DNA of 64,000 bases from Rahnella inusitata. GTDB lineage: Bacteria > Pseudomonadota > Gammaproteobacteria > Enterobacterales > Enterobacteriaceae. The translations under genes were made by a program, and so were the position numbers. The DNA lies in the NCBI RefSeq assembly GCF_003263515.1, contig NZ_JYDE01000013.1:1-64000 (forward strand), in the 5' to 3' direction. The number at the start of each line of letters is the position of its first letter. Position 1 is the first letter of the stretch. Positions 27,546 to 37,891 of the stretch are shown here, piece after piece. Below the pieces are notes generated by a model that saw only the letters and a list, made by a program, of their open reading frames with translations, had not been told where the DNA came from and ran no database searches.

Positions 27546-27570
27546 AGGCGGATAAAACGTTTATCCGCCT
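27546..27570. terminator. Terminator between NlpC/P60 gene and yghZ
   Basis: A perfect 11-bp stem (AGGCGGATAAA / TTTATCCGCCT) with an ACG loop lies 19 bp past the NlpC/P60 stop and 17 bp past the convergent yghZ stop. Confidence 0.85.
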
Positions 27571-27587
27571 GCTGTTTGATTAATGCT

Positions 27588-28628
27588 TTATTTATCTGAA
27601 GATGCCTGCCACAGATTCAGTTCCCCGTCTGCAACGTGTTTATCGATTGCCGCCAGTTCCTCCGCGCTGAAACGCAGATTGTCCAGCGCCTGCACGTTTT
27701 CATCCAGTTGCTCAGGGCGGCTGGCGCCAATCAGCACCGAGGTCACGCGGTCATCTTTCAGCAACCAGCTCAGCGCCATCTGCGCCATTGTCTGGCCGCG
27801 TGCCTGCGCCATCTCGTTGAGCAACCGCAGACTGTTCAGGTTAGCATCGGTGAGCATGTTGGCATTCAGTCCGCGCACCTTATTTCCTTCGACCTGCATC
27901 CTTGAACCGTCCGGAATACCGTTGAGGTATTTACCGGTCAGCAACCCCTGCGCCAGCGGTGTGAAGGCAATGCAGCCTGCGCCGTTTTGCTCCAGCGTAT
28001 TGAGTAATCCGCTCTTATCGACCCAGCGGTTTAGCAAATTGTAAGACGGCTGATGGATCAGCAGCGGTACTTTCAGTTCGCGTAACAGCTCAGCCATTTT
28101 CTGCGTGCGCTCCGGCGAGTAAGACGAAATCCCGACATACAGCGCCTTGCCGCTTTGCACGGCGTAAGCCAGTGCGGCGGCGGTTTCTTCCATCGGCGTT
28201 TCTTCATCTACGCGGTGCGAATAGAAGATATCGACATAATCGAGCCCCATGCGTTGCAGGCTTTGATCCAGGCTTGCCAGCAGATATTTGCGGGAACCGC
28301 CTGCGCCGTAAGGGCCAGGCCACATGTCATAACCGGCTTTGGTGGAGATGATCAGCTCATCGCGATACGACGAAAAATCCTGACGCAGCAGCTTACCGAA
28401 ATTCTCCTCTGCCGAACCCGGCGGTGGCCCGTAATTATTGGCCAGATCAAAATGGGTGATGCCTAAATCAAAGGCTTTTTGCAGCAAGGCGCGTTGCGAT
28501 TCCAGCGGGCTGACGTGACCGAAGCTGTGCCACAGGCCAAGAGAAAGAGCAGGGAGTTTGAGGCCGCTTTGGCCGCAGCGGCGAAATTGCATGGTTTCAT
28601 AGCGCGAGGGTGAGGCGTTGTAGGGCAT
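27588..28628 (-). CDS. yghZ: L-glyceraldehyde 3-phosphate reductase (aldo-keto reductase)
   Basis: The 346-residue product equals E. coli YghZ (Gpr) in length and matches it nearly throughout, ending in the same NLWQASSDK. It is an AKR14-type NADPH-dependent aldo-keto reductase that reduces L-glyceraldehyde 3-phosphate and other aldehydes such as methylglyoxal. The AKR tetrad is visible: Asp and Tyr in FDLANNYG, Lys in ISTKAGYD, His in FYSHRVDE. AAAGGA precedes the ATG. The neighbours give no pathway context. Confidence 0.95.
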   Translation of the reverse strand: MPYNASPSRYETMQFRRCGQSGLKLPALSLGLWHSFGHVSPLESQRALLQKAFDLGITHFDLANNYGPPPGSAEENFGKLLRQDFSSYRDELIISTKAGYDMWPGPYGAGGSRKYLLASLDQSLQRMGLDYVDIFYSHRVDEETPMEETAAALAYAVQSGKALYVGISSYSPERTQKMAELLRELKVPLLIHQPSYNLLNRWVDKSGLLNTLEQNGAGCIAFTPLAQGLLTGKYLNGIPDGSRMQVEGNKVRGLNANMLTDANLNSLRLLNEMAQARGQTMAQMALSWLLKDDRVTSVLIGASRPEQLDENVQALDNLRFSAEELAAIDKHVADGELNLWQASSDK

Positions 28629-28776
28629 GATGTTTCCTTTTTGAATGCGTAGGTTTTTGAAACACTGTTCCTATACTAACGCTCAGAGCAATAAGGGCAA
28701 CACCGGAATACTGTTCGACTCACTCCCCTGCGAAGGGGGGGAGCATAGACAAACCCGTCCAGTCGCAAGGGGCTAC

Positions 28777-29769
<993 letters not shown>

Positions 29770-31932
29770 TTAAAGCGTGCAGGACACGCAGCCCTGAACT
29801 TCGGTGCCTGCCAGCGCCATCTGACGCAGACGGATGTAATAAATAGTCTTGATGCCCTTACGCCACGCGTAAATTTGCGCTTTGTTGATGTCGCGCGTGG
29901 TGGCGGTATCGCGGAAGAACAGCGTCAGCGACAGCCCCTGATCGACGTGCTGCGTGGCTTGGGCGTAGGTATCAATAATCTTTTCCGGGCCGATTTCGTA
30001 GGCATCCTGGTAGTAATCCAGATTGTCGTTGGTCATAAACGCTGCCGGATAATACACACGACCAATTTTGCCCTCTTTGCGGATTTCCACGCGGGACACA
30101 ATCGGGTGAATACTCGACGTCGAATTATTGATATACGAAATCGAACCGGTCGGCGGCACCGCCTGCAAATTCTGGTTATACAAACCGTGCTGCATGACCG
30201 AGGTTTTCAAGTCCGCCCAGTCTGCGGTGGTCGGGATGGGGATCCCTGCATCCGCGAACAGCTCACGTACGCGCCCGGTTTTTGGCTGCCATTTATCTGC
30301 CTGCGCGTCATCGACGTATTTGTCGAAATAGGCGCCGCTGGCGTAGGTTGAATCCGCAAAACCTTTGAAGGATTGCTGGCGCTCGATGGCTATCTGATTC
30401 GAGGCGCGGATCGCGTGGAACGCCACGGCGCAGAAGTAGATATTGGTGAAATCCAGACCTTCTTCGGAACCGTAATAAATTCGCTCGCGGCACAGATAGC
30501 CGTGCAAATTCATCTGGCCGAGGCCGATGGCGTGCGAATCCTGATTCCCCTGGTCGATAGACGGCACTGAGCGAATGTGGCTCATGTCAGATACCGCCGT
30601 CAGCGCCCGCACCGCCATTTCTACGGTGTTACCGAAATCCGGTGAATCCATCGCTGAGGCGATATTCAGCGAGCCGAGATTACAGGAAATGTCTTTGCCA
30701 ACCTGCTGATATGACAAATCTTCGCCGTAAATCGTCGGCGAATTCACCTGTAAAATTTCCGAACACAGGTTGCTCATGTTGATGCGACCTTTGATCGGAT
30801 TGGCACGGTTAACCGTATCTTCAAACATCATGTACGGATAGCCGGACTCGAACTGAATCTCTGCCAGAATCTGGAAGAACTCGCGGGCGTTGATCTTGGT
30901 TTTGTGAATGCGCTTGTCATTCACCATCTCGCGGTATTTCTCCGTGATGCTGATTTCAGACATCGGTACGCCGTAAACTTTCTCGACGTGGTACGGCGAG
31001 AACAGGTACATGTCTTCGTTATTTTTCGCCAGTTCGAAGGTGATATCCGGAATAACCACGCCGAGCGACAGCGTTTTGATGCGGATTTTCTCGTCGGCAT
31101 TTTCGCGTTTGGTATCAAGGAAACGCAGAATGTCCGGATGATGCGCGTTGAGATAGACCGCGCCCGCGCCCTGACGCGCACCGAGCTGGTTGGCGTAGGA
31201 GAACGCATCTTCCAGCATCTTCATTATCGGGATCACGCCGGAAGACTGATTTTCGATGCGCTTAATCGGCGCGCCGACTTCACGGATGTTGGTCAGCATA
31301 AAGGCTACGCCGCCGCCGCGTTTAGACAGTTGCAGCGCCGAGTTCACCGAGCGGCCTATGGATTCCATGTTGTCTTCGATACGCAACAGGAAGCAGGAGA
31401 CCAGTTCGCCGCGCTGTTTTTTACCGCAGTTGAGGAACGTCGGCGTCGCGGGCTGGAAGCGACCAGAAATGATCTCATCCACGAAATGCCCGGCAAGCTG
31501 GATATCGCCGCGCGCCAGCGTCAGCGCCACCATGCACACGCGGTCTTCGTAACGCTCAAGGTAACGCTTGCCGTCGAAGGTTTTCAGCGTGTAGCTGGTG
31601 TAATACTTGAATGCGCCCAGAAAGGTCTGGAAGCGGAATTTTTTGGTGTAAGCCTGTTTGAATAACGCCTTGATGTCGTCGAAAGCGTACTGGTCTAATA
31701 CGGCGGCTTCGTAATAGCCCTCTTCCACCAGATAGCGTAATTTCTCCGCCAGATTGTGGAAAAACACCGTGTTTTGATTCACATGTTGCAGAAAATACTG
31801 ACGCGCAGCCAGCCGGTCTTTATCGAACTGGATGCGGCCTTCGGCATCGAACAGATTCAACATGGCGTTGAGCGCGTGATAATCGGGGCTGGAGGTGTCC
31901 GCCTCGGTAAGATTCAGTTCTGTCGTTGCCAA
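29770..31932 (-). CDS. nrdE: Class Ib ribonucleotide reductase, alpha subunit
   Basis: NrdE is the catalytic subunit that reduces ribonucleoside diphosphates. The 720-residue product lacks the N-terminal ATP cone, as class Ib enzymes do. It contains the active-site region ([18 protein letters not shown]), the [17 protein letters not shown] block with a redox cysteine, and the C-terminal pair CVSC used by NrdH. The start appears to be TTG at 31932 (MATTELNL, matching the family start), with GGGAG upstream, overlapping the nrdI stop by 19 bp. Such coupling plus a rare start may set subunit ratios. Confidence 0.97.
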   Translation of the reverse strand: MATTELNLTEADTSSPDYHALNAMLNLFDAEGRIQFDKDRLAARQYFLQHVNQNTVFFHNLAEKLRYLVEEGYYEAAVLDQYAFDDIKALFKQAYTKKFRFQTFLGAFKYYTSYTLKTFDGKRYLERYEDRVCMVALTLARGDIQLAGHFVDEIISGRFQPATPTFLNCGKKQRGELVSCFLLRIEDNMESIGRSVNSALQLSKRGGGVAFMLTNIREVGAPIKRIENQSSGVIPIMKMLEDAFSYANQLGARQGAGAVYLNAHHPDILRFLDTKRENADEKIRIKTLSLGVVIPDITFELAKNNEDMYLFSPYHVEKVYGVPMSEISITEKYREMVNDKRIHKTKINAREFFQILAEIQFESGYPYMMFEDTVNRANPIKGRINMSNLCSEILQVNSPTIYGEDLSYQQVGKDISCNLGSLNIASAMDSPDFGNTVEMAVRALTAVSDMSHIRSVPSIDQGNQDSHAIGLGQMNLHGYLCRERIYYGSEEGLDFTNIYFCAVAFHAIRASNQIAIERQQSFKGFADSTYASGAYFDKYVDDAQADKWQPKTGRVRELFADAGIPIPTTADWADLKTSVMQHGLYNQNLQAVPPTGSISYINNSTSSIHPIVSRVEIRKEGKIGRVYYPAAFMTNDNLDYYQDAYEIGPEKIIDTYAQATQHVDQGLSLTLFFRDTATTRDINKAQIYAWRKGIKTIYYIRLRQMALAGTEVQGCVSCTL

Positions 31933-32318
31933 AATTCAGTAACTCCCTGTGTAACCTTTGCAACGTCTTCCGGCGTACCCAGCAATTCAAAGCGATACAG
32001 GTAAGGTACCTGACACTTCTGGGCGATGATGTCACCGGCTATGCAATACGCTGCGCCGAAATTGGTATTCCCGGCGGCGATAACGCCGCGGATGAGTGAA
32101 CGGTTATGTTCATCGTTCAGAAAACGGATCACTTGCGTTGGCACCGCGCCTTTGGCCGACCCGCCGCCGTAACTCGGCACCACCAGAATGTACGGTGAAG
32201 TCACGCGCAATTTTTCGGGCTGACGGTTAATCGGAATGCGGATCGCCGGCAATCCGGTTCTGCCGACGAAGCGATGCGTGTTTTCGGAACTGCTGGAGAA
32301 ATAGACCAACGGATTCAT
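31914..32318 (-). CDS. nrdI: Flavodoxin-like NrdI
   Basis: NrdI is an FMN protein that supplies oxidant (superoxide or peroxide) to assemble the manganese-tyrosyl radical cofactor of NrdF. The 134-residue product starts [17 protein letters not shown], the FMN phosphate loop, and has [10 protein letters not shown] and the [10 protein letters not shown] loop. The ATG at 32318 matches the family length (136 in E. coli); the open frame upstream overlaps nrdH and is not used. Confidence 0.96.
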   Translation of the reverse strand: MNPLVYFSSSSENTHRFVGRTGLPAIRIPINRQPEKLRVTSPYILVVPSYGGGSAKGAVPTQVIRFLNDEHNRSLIRGVIAAGNTNFGAAYCIAGDIIAQKCQVPYLYRFELLGTPEDVAKVTQGVTEFWQRQN

Positions 32319-32328
32319 CCGCCGGTCC

Positions 32329-32568
32329 TCAGAACGCGTTCTGGAGCTGGCGCAGTTCGCTGATTTTGTCGGGACGGAAACCGGACCAGTGATCGTCACC
32401 GGCGACAATCACCGGCACCTGCTGATACCCCATCGCACGAACCTGGCCGAGCGCCTGCGCATCCTGAGTCAAATCGATCACTTCATAAGCGATGCCATGT
32501 TTATCTAATGCACGGTAAGTCGCATTGCACTGGACACAGTCTGGTTTACTGTAAATAATAATGCTCAT
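32329..32568 (-). CDS. nrdH: Glutaredoxin-like protein NrdH
   Basis: NrdH is the hydrogen donor of the class Ib reductase, a glutaredoxin-sized protein reduced by thioredoxin reductase. The 79-residue product has the CVQC redox motif after IIYSKPD, the cis-Pro segment QVPVIVAG and the WSGFRPDKI signature. The ATG at 32568 is used as it matches the family start. First gene of nrdHIEF. Confidence 0.96.
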   Translation of the reverse strand: MSIIIYSKPDCVQCNATYRALDKHGIAYEVIDLTQDAQALGQVRAMGYQQVPVIVAGDDHWSGFRPDKISELRQLQNAF

Positions 32569-32686
32569 GATTCGTATTTCCATTTGGTAAGAAATCAGAG
32601 ACAATTTTTGCCTGACCGCTGCGGCGCTGCTTCAGCCGGGGATCAGGCGCGAGAGTCGGTGCCTTCATGGCGTCCCGATGGATTGA

Positions 32687-32733
32687 ATACTAGATGTGGT
32701 GATTAAAATATTCAACCACACAATATGTAGATA
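32687..32733 (-). promoter_or_regulatory. nrdH promoter with two NrdR boxes
   Basis: On the minus strand TTGAAT (32715-32710) and TAGTAT (32692-32687) are 17 bp apart. Two 16-bp elements resembling the NrdR box (consensus about ACACWATATATWGTGT) lie at 32,687-32,702 and 32,718-32,733. Their starts are 31 bp apart, the three-turn spacing typical of NrdR sites. One covers the -10 and the other lies just upstream of the -35. Confidence 0.75.
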
Positions 32734-32763
32734 TTTTAAAAATGCTTATTGCAAAAACGACAA

Positions 32764-32782
32764 AGCCCGCAGGATGCGGGCT
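32764..32782 (-). terminator. Terminator after the AhpD-like gene
   Basis: The minus strand reads AGCCCGCA, TCC, TGCGGGCT and then a T-rich tail (TTGTCGTTTTT), about 45 bases past the AhpD-like stop. Confidence 0.85.
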
Positions 32783-32826
32783 GTAGGACGAAAACTATTT
32801 CCAAGCTTAAAAACTAAGCGATGAGA

Positions 32827-33258
32827 TTACTGGCGCATACCGACGGCCAGACGATTGAACGCATTCATCACCGCAATTGCGAAGGTCAGTTCTGAGATTT
32901 CCACCTCGCTGAACTGCGCTTTCAGCGGTTCAAAGGCGCTGTCCGGTGCGCCGGTCACCGCCACCAGAGTGACCGATTCCGCCCATGCCAGTGCCGCACG
33001 TTCGCGCTCAGAATACGCATGGCTCACCTGCCATCCTGCCAGCTGATCCAGCCGGGTCTGAGCCACGTCCATTTTGCGCAGTGCCTTCGAGTGCATATCC
33101 AGACAGTAGGCGCAGCCGTTGATCTGTGAGACGCGCAGGAATACCAGTTCGATAATCACATTATCCAGCGGACCTTTTTCCAGCGCGCCGAGTGCTGCTT
33201 TCATCGGTTCCATGACGGATGAAGACAGGGTGAAGTAAGGCAGGCGAAGCGTAGTCAT
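32827..33258 (-). CDS. Carboxymuconolactone decarboxylase/AhpD-like protein
   Basis: The 143-residue product belongs to the AhpD-like alkylhydroperoxidase family: the redox motif CAYCLDMH (Cys49, Cys52, His56) follows the GCAYC-type helix, and the C-terminal helix reads AIAVMNAFNRLAVGMR. Such proteins relay electrons to peroxides or have unknown substrates. The ATG at 33258 follows AGAGGA. It diverges from a MocR-family regulator across 134 bp, so that protein probably controls it. Confidence 0.88.
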   Translation of the reverse strand: MTTLRLPYFTLSSSVMEPMKAALGALEKGPLDNVIIELVFLRVSQINGCAYCLDMHSKALRKMDVAQTRLDQLAGWQVSHAYSERERAALAWAESVTLVAVTGAPDSAFEPLKAQFSEVEISELTFAIAVMNAFNRLAVGMRQ

Positions 33259-33344
33259 AATGATTTCCTCTGGGATTTTTGAAGTCACTTTTTAAGTAAA
33301 CGGTGACGCGCAGCGCGTCTCAATGCCCGCTACTTTACCCGCCG

Positions 33345-33368
33345 TATGGTCTATACTACAGAGCCATA
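33345..33368. promoter_or_regulatory. Candidate operator in the MocR/AhpD intergenic region
   Basis: TATGGTCT (33,345-33,352) and AGAGCCATA (33,360-33,368) form an imperfect inverted repeat around a TATACT (-10-like) element, 25 bp before the MocR start. A second, perfect 6+3+6 repeat (GACGCG-CAG-CGCGTC) lies at 33,305-33,319. Position suggests MocR binding; the sites are by-eye calls. Confidence 0.4.
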
Positions 33369-33392
33369 AAATGTCTCTTTAAGCAGGTCATG

Positions 33393-34847
33393 ATGAGCCG
33401 CTTCAGCCTCGCCTTTCACCTCGATCCTAAGCTCAACGCGCCGCTTTATCGGCAGATTTATCAGCGAGTGAAAGCGGCTATTATGGAAGGACAGCTGGCG
33501 CGCGGCAGCCGCGTGCCTTCCGTACGTGCGCTGGCCAGCGAACTGGGCGTGGCGCGCGCCACGGTGGAAAATGCGTATGGCCTGCTGACCGCTGAAGGTT
33601 TTCTGCAAAGCCGCGGCCAGGCGGGAACGGTGGTCAGCGCGCCGGAAAGCTTATCCGCACCTGCGCCTTCGCCGGTGCGTGAAAGCAAGGCGCGCAGGCC
33701 GATCAACCCGATGTTGCCTTCCGTCTCCTCGCTGCCTTTTCAGCTCGGATTACCCGCGCTCGACGCTTTTCCCCGCGCCATCTGGTCACGCATTGTCTCG
33801 CGGCAAATCCGTCATACCGCCATTAACGATCTCGGGCACCCACCGCTGACCGGCGTTGAATCGCTGCGCCATTCTATTGCGCGCTACCTGCAACTATCCC
33901 GTGGATTCACCTGCCGCCCGGAACAGATTTTTCTCTGCGCCGGTTATGCGCCGGTGCTGGATCTGATCATCGGCAGCCTGCTACAACCGGGTGACGGGGT
34001 ATGGCTTGAAGACCCCGGCTATCCGGTGACGCAGGCATTTTTTCGCGCGGCGGGTGCCGTGCCGATGGCGGTGAATGTCGATGACGAAGGAATGAACGTG
34101 CCGCAGGCGGTGAAAGAGCATCCGCTGGCGCGTTTTGCCGTGGTGACGCCTGCGCATCAAAGCCCGACCGGCGTAACCATGAGCCTCTCGCGACGCATGG
34201 CGTTACTTGACTGGGCGGCCAGACAGCAGGCGTGGATCATCGAAGACGATTACGACAGCGAATTCCGTTATCACGGCCAGCCGCTGCCTTCGCTGAAAAG
34301 TCTGGATACGCAAGGGCGCGTGATTTACGCCGGAACGTTCAGCAAAGTGATGTTCCCGGCGCTGCGCTGTGGCTACGTGGTGGTACCGGAAAGTCTGGTG
34401 GAAAAACTGGAGGCTTACTCCCCGCTGCGGATCTGCGGCACGCCGCCTTTAGTGCAAAGCAGCATTGCAGAATTTATCGAGCAGGGGCATTTTTACCGAC
34501 ACCTGAAACGAATGCGTCAGTTATACGCGGAGCGTCGTGGCTATCTGAAACAGGCGCTGACCGCGGCCTTTGGGGCAGACGTGTTGCAGGTGACGGAGCA
34601 GGCCGGCGGCATCCAGCTGTGTGCCAGACTCAATGCAAATCTTAATGATGCGGCCATCGCCAGGCGCGCACGCGAGCAGGGGCTGGCAGTGCAGGCATTG
34701 TCCGACTGGCAGGTTTTACGCCGCGAGCGGGGCGATGCCTTGCGACCAAACGGTTTGCTGATGGGATTTCCAAACATCACCTCACCGCAAGAGGCGCAGG
34801 CGCTGGCCGCACGGCTGTCGGCGGTGGTTTGCGCAAATCAGAAATAG
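33393..34847 (+). CDS. MocR/PdxR-family regulator (GntR HTH plus aminotransferase fold)
   Basis: The 484-residue product fuses a GntR winged helix (about residues 1-75, APLYRQIYQRVKAAIMEGQL) to a fold-type I aminotransferase domain (about 115-484). The pyridoxal-phosphate lysine is probably Lys318 in GTFSKVMFPALRCGY. MocR proteins sense PLP or amino acids. No pyridoxal kinase or synthase gene is adjacent; the divergent AhpD-like gene is the likely target. The ATG at 33393 follows AGG at 5 bp; the ATG one codon earlier is possible. A terminator follows at once. Confidence 0.92.
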   Translation: MSRFSLAFHLDPKLNAPLYRQIYQRVKAAIMEGQLARGSRVPSVRALASELGVARATVENAYGLLTAEGFLQSRGQAGTVVSAPESLSAPAPSPVRESKARRPINPMLPSVSSLPFQLGLPALDAFPRAIWSRIVSRQIRHTAINDLGHPPLTGVESLRHSIARYLQLSRGFTCRPEQIFLCAGYAPVLDLIIGSLLQPGDGVWLEDPGYPVTQAFFRAAGAVPMAVNVDDEGMNVPQAVKEHPLARFAVVTPAHQSPTGVTMSLSRRMALLDWAARQQAWIIEDDYDSEFRYHGQPLPSLKSLDTQGRVIYAGTFSKVMFPALRCGYVVVPESLVEKLEAYSPLRICGTPPLVQSSIAEFIEQGHFYRHLKRMRQLYAERRGYLKQALTAAFGADVLQVTEQAGGIQLCARLNANLNDAAIARRAREQGLAVQALSDWQVLRRERGDALRPNGLLMGFPNITSPQEAQALAARLSAVVCANQK

Positions 34848-34850
34848 AAA

Positions 34851-34879
34851 ACGGAGCCCGTGGGCTCCGTCGTCTTTTT
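34851..34879 (+). terminator. Terminator after the MocR regulator
   Basis: ACGGAGCCC and GGGCTCCGT form a perfect 9-bp stem followed by CGTCTTTTT, three bases past the stop. Confidence 0.9.
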
Positions 34880-34965
34880 AGCAATCACGCAGCAATGAGG
34901 GGCGCTGCGTTGGTGTCTGAGTAATCCCGACACAGGAATAGACACCTTAAATTGCTCTTTCGTGA

Positions 34966-35274
34966 CTAGCGACGTCCCAGCAGGACACCGATCACAATAC
35001 CGATTGCAGCACCGGCACCGACGCCATACCACGGATTATCTTTCACATAATCATTGGCCTGGGCAGCGGCATCACGAGCGTGCTGACTGATTTTATCGCC
35101 GTTAAAACGGGCACGTGTATCACGTAAAACGCCCTGAGCTTTGCTGCGAAGTTTGTCCAATTCATCCTTGGATTTACTGCCCGCAGACTGAAGCACTTCA
35201 TCCAGCGTGTCAGCCAGTAAGGTCACGTCCTGATCAATGCTTTTTTCTACTTTATCTGTTTTCTTATTAAACAT
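34966..35274 (-). CDS. ygaM: DUF883/ElaB-family inner membrane protein YgaM
   Basis: The 102-residue product has the ElaB/YqjD/YgaM layout: a long amphipathic helical part (VEKSIDQDVTLLADTLDEVL, then KAQGVLRDTRAR) and one C-terminal membrane segment (WYGVGAGAAIGIVIGVLLG) ending GRR. E. coli members are tail-anchored and some bind ribosomes in stationary phase. Assignment to YgaM rests on the nearby ygaC and nrdHIEF, as in E. coli. A GAGA-rich site (AGGAGAG) precedes the ATG. Confidence 0.88.
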   Translation of the reverse strand: MFNKKTDKVEKSIDQDVTLLADTLDEVLQSAGSKSKDELDKLRSKAQGVLRDTRARFNGDKISQHARDAAAQANDYVKDNPWYGVGAGAAIGIVIGVLLGRR

Positions 35275-35576
35275 TCGGTCTCTCCTTGTTGAACGATATT
35301 TTTCAGTTTTTTACTGACTTTTAAAACTGATGCTTAAAGCATAGACCAAAATCCTGTACCAGATGGTTCTTCGAGAACATATGCCTGTATTTTCGGGGGT
35401 AAACAGGCCATGAGGCGGGTCAAAAAACTCAGGTGTGACGCGGCTTTACGTGACGCGGATCAGATTTTTCCGCAAGTGAGTTTGACGTTACAGGCGATAA
35501 CATTTTTACCCCGTTTAACCGGCAAAACCCGTTTATACTGTTGATTCCACTCTCAGTGTTCACATCCGGTTTGCCC
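35275..35576. other. 302-bp noncoding region between ygaM and an MFS gene
   Basis: This divergent intergenic stretch must hold both promoters. A TATACT element at 35,534-35,539 could serve the MFS gene, without a good -35. A 9-bp direct repeat GTGACGCGG occurs at 35,435-35,443 and 35,450-35,458. Nothing else is clear. Confidence 0.5.
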
Positions 35577-36773
35577 ATGTCTTTAAGTACGCTTCGCTCA
35601 AATCTTCAGCTCAATAAACGCATTTTGTCGTTTATGCTTTTCACCTTTGTCGTCTATCTGACGATTGGCCTGCCGCTGGCCGTTTTACCGGGGTTTGTAC
35701 ATAACACCCTGGGTTATAACTCGGTGCTGGCCGGCCTGATTATCAGCGTCCAGTATTTCTCAACGCTGGTCAGTCGCCCTCACGCCGGACGTTATGCCGA
35801 CCAGCTTGGCCCGAAACGAGTGGTGATTTTCGGGCTGATCTGCTGCGGCATGAGCGGTGTGTTCTACGCGCTGGCGTTTATTTTTGCGCACTCTCCGCTG
35901 GCGAGTTTACTGCTGCTGTGCGTGGCGCGAGTTTTCCTTGGCGTCGGAGAAAGTTTCGGCAGCACCGGTACCACGCTGTGGGGGATCGGCGCGGTGGGTG
36001 CGAAACACACGGCGCGGGTGATTTCATGGAATGGTGTGGCGACTTACGGCGCGATGGCCGTCGGCGCACCGCTGGGCGTAATACTCAATCATGGTTTCGG
36101 GCTGGCGGGCGTGGCGGGAGTTATCGTCATCGCCGTAGTCATTGCTGCCGTCGTCGCCTGCGGCAAAGCGGCAATTTCGGTCACGGCAGGCAAGCGGATC
36201 GCCTTCAAATCGGTGGTCGGGCGGATTTGGCTCTATGGTCTCGGGCTGGGTTTTGGCACCATCGGTTTTGGGGTGATCGCCACCTTTATTACGCTTTACT
36301 ACGCCGATAAAGGCTGGAGCGGCGCGGCATTTACGCTCACCTTATTTAGCCTCGGTTTTGTCGGCACACGTCTGGTGTTTGGCAATGCGATCAACCGGTT
36401 TGGCGGCTTACGCGTGTCTCTGGTGTCGTTTGTCTTTGAAATTGCAGGCTTACTGATGATCTGGATGGGAACCGATCCTATCACTGTGCAGCTCGGCGCT
36501 TTCCTCACCGGCTCCGGGTTCTCACTGGTTTTTCCTGCGCTCGGCGTAGAGGCGGTCAAACAGGTGCCGCCGCAGAATCAGGGAACGGCGCTGGGGCTCT
36601 ATTCGGCATTCCTTGATTTAGGGCTGGGGATCACCGGGCCAGTTGCAGGCTTACTGATCGCGCATCTGGGGACGCCGTCGATTTATCTGGCCGCTGCGTT
36701 TATGGTGGTGATTGCGTGGCTGCTGACACTCAGACTCTGGTTGCAAACTTCGCGTAAACCCTCGGCCAGTTAG
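35577..36773 (+). CDS. MFS transporter, YhhS/YfcJ-like
   Basis: The 398-residue, 12-helix major facilitator resembles E. coli YhhS and YfcJ (RPHAGRYADQLGPKRVV after helix 2 as motif A, VARVFLGVGESFGSTGTTLWGI in helices 4-5, ALGVEAVKQVPPQNQGTALGLYS in the second half). Substrates of this group are poorly known; arabinose or drug efflux have been suggested for relatives. The ATG at 35577 is chosen over a TTG 12 codons upstream; neither has a strong ribosome binding site. Confidence 0.88.
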   Translation: MSLSTLRSNLQLNKRILSFMLFTFVVYLTIGLPLAVLPGFVHNTLGYNSVLAGLIISVQYFSTLVSRPHAGRYADQLGPKRVVIFGLICCGMSGVFYALAFIFAHSPLASLLLLCVARVFLGVGESFGSTGTTLWGIGAVGAKHTARVISWNGVATYGAMAVGAPLGVILNHGFGLAGVAGVIVIAVVIAAVVACGKAAISVTAGKRIAFKSVVGRIWLYGLGLGFGTIGFGVIATFITLYYADKGWSGAAFTLTLFSLGFVGTRLVFGNAINRFGGLRVSLVSFVFEIAGLLMIWMGTDPITVQLGAFLTGSGFSLVFPALGVEAVKQVPPQNQGTALGLYSAFLDLGLGITGPVAGLLIAHLGTPSIYLAAAFMVVIAWLLTLRLWLQTSRKPSAS

Positions 36774-36887
36774 CCCTTTTGGCGTGTTTAGATAAATCCT
36801 AAATGCGCCAAAATTGGGGATAAAGGCATTGTCTGGCAGAGTTATTGCGGTAAGGTCGCCTTGCGGTTAAAGAAGCGAGGAGCAACC

Positions 36888-37223
36888 ATGTATTTACGGC
36901 CAGATGAAGTGGCACGCGTTTTAGAAACATCAGGGTTTGAGCGCGATTATATTGATGATAAAGCTTACGGTTATCGCCGTGGCGAGTACTACGTGTATGT
37001 GAACCGGGAAGCGCGGTTTGGCCGGACTGCCCTGGTAATACACCCAGCGATGAAAGAACGCAGCGAGCGTTTTGCCGAGCCTACCGCGTCGTTTCGCAGC
37101 AGCGATGCCTACAAGAACTTCCCGTTGGACGTCTCCAGCGAAAACGAAACCTACTACGGCATTTGCCACGGTTTCAGCTCACGTCAGATCCTGGCGAGTT
37201 ATCTGGATAACGTGTTCAGATGA
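36888..37223 (+). CDS. ygaC: Conserved protein YgaC (DUF2002)
   Basis: The 111-residue cytosolic protein matches E. coli YgaC in its first half ([32 protein letters not shown]) and the HGFSSR motif near the end. E. coli YgaC is Fur-regulated and of unknown function. AGGAG precedes the ATG at 36888 with ideal spacing, which settles the start; the frame is open 9 codons further. It is next to ygaM and near nrdH as in E. coli, with an MFS gene inserted. Confidence 0.93.
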   Translation: MYLRPDEVARVLETSGFERDYIDDKAYGYRRGEYYVYVNREARFGRTALVIHPAMKERSERFAEPTASFRSSDAYKNFPLDVSSENETYYGICHGFSSRQILASYLDNVFR

Positions 37224-37260
37224 TGAGTTTCAGGTAACCAGTCTCTGATCGATGACGAGA

Positions 37261-37288
37261 AAAAGCCGCTGATTCAGCGGCTTTTTTG
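37261..37288. terminator. Bidirectional terminator between ygaC and yicN-like gene
   Basis: AAAAGCCGCTGA and TCAGCGGCTTTTTT form a strong stem with A and T flanks, between convergent genes and three bases past the yicN-like stop. Confidence 0.9.
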
Positions 37289-37291
37289 CAT

Positions 37292-37732
37292 CTATACCAG
37301 ATGGATCTGATTATAGGTTTCGTTGTAATCGCGGCGGAACTGCGCCAGTTCGAAAGGTTCGATATCCAGCTCTGCGAAGTAAAACAGCGCCAGCTCGGCG
37401 TGTTCGCTGCTCAGCTGCGGCGGCAGATGCGCGCGCACCAGAATGTTGCGCCAGCGGACAATATTTTCAGCCGACGCATCTTTGATAAACGTGTGATAGA
37501 TAAAGACGACGTAAGCCGCTTTGCGGATCTCCTCCGCATACCCGCCGCTTATCGAGCGGATAAACATCTGGCTCTGTCGTTTGCCCATCTCCAGCAGCAT
37601 GGAATCAATATAAACCGGTTTTATTTTCAACAGACTGGCGAGTGACTCATTCGCTTTACGAGTGTCTGCTGTCATGAACCAATAACCCACAATAAAAACC
37701 ACAACAATTGCAGCAAGCATAATCCATATCAT
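37292..37732 (-). CDS. DUF1198 protein, YicN-like
   Basis: The 146-residue product starts with one membrane segment (MIWIMLAAIVVVFIVGYWFM) and continues with a cytosolic or periplasmic helical domain. It resembles E. coli YicN (DUF1198) in its start MIWIMLA and spacing of residues. The function is unknown. The ATG at 37732 follows AGGG; the upstream open frame (16 codons) is not used. Confidence 0.82.
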   Translation of the reverse strand: MIWIMLAAIVVVFIVGYWFMTADTRKANESLASLLKIKPVYIDSMLLEMGKRQSQMFIRSISGGYAEEIRKAAYVVFIYHTFIKDASAENIVRWRNILVRAHLPPQLSSEHAELALFYFAELDIEPFELAQFRRDYNETYNQIHLV

Positions 37733-37846
37733 TCTGGACCCTGGCCTCCGGCCTTTTCTGGCGTGATGTGAAAGGTGCATGCAACACCCGATGCTGCGAG
37801 TTTATCTGCTAATGGAAAGAAATACGTGCAGGCGTGACAAAGAATT

Positions 37847-37882
37847 TGCGCTCCGTGCGATGCAAAGCCCTCACGGAGCGCA
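37847..37882 (-). terminator. Terminator after pfkB
   Basis: A perfect 11-bp stem (TGCGCTCCGTG / CACGGAGCGCA) with a 14-nt loop lies 9 bases past the pfkB stop; the minus-strand tail is AAATTCTTT. Confidence 0.75.
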
Positions 37883-37891
37883 TTCAGGCTA

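Noticed and set aside
32600-32760. Fur box upstream of nrdH, as known in E. coli
   Set aside because: No sequence close to the 19-bp Fur consensus was found by eye.
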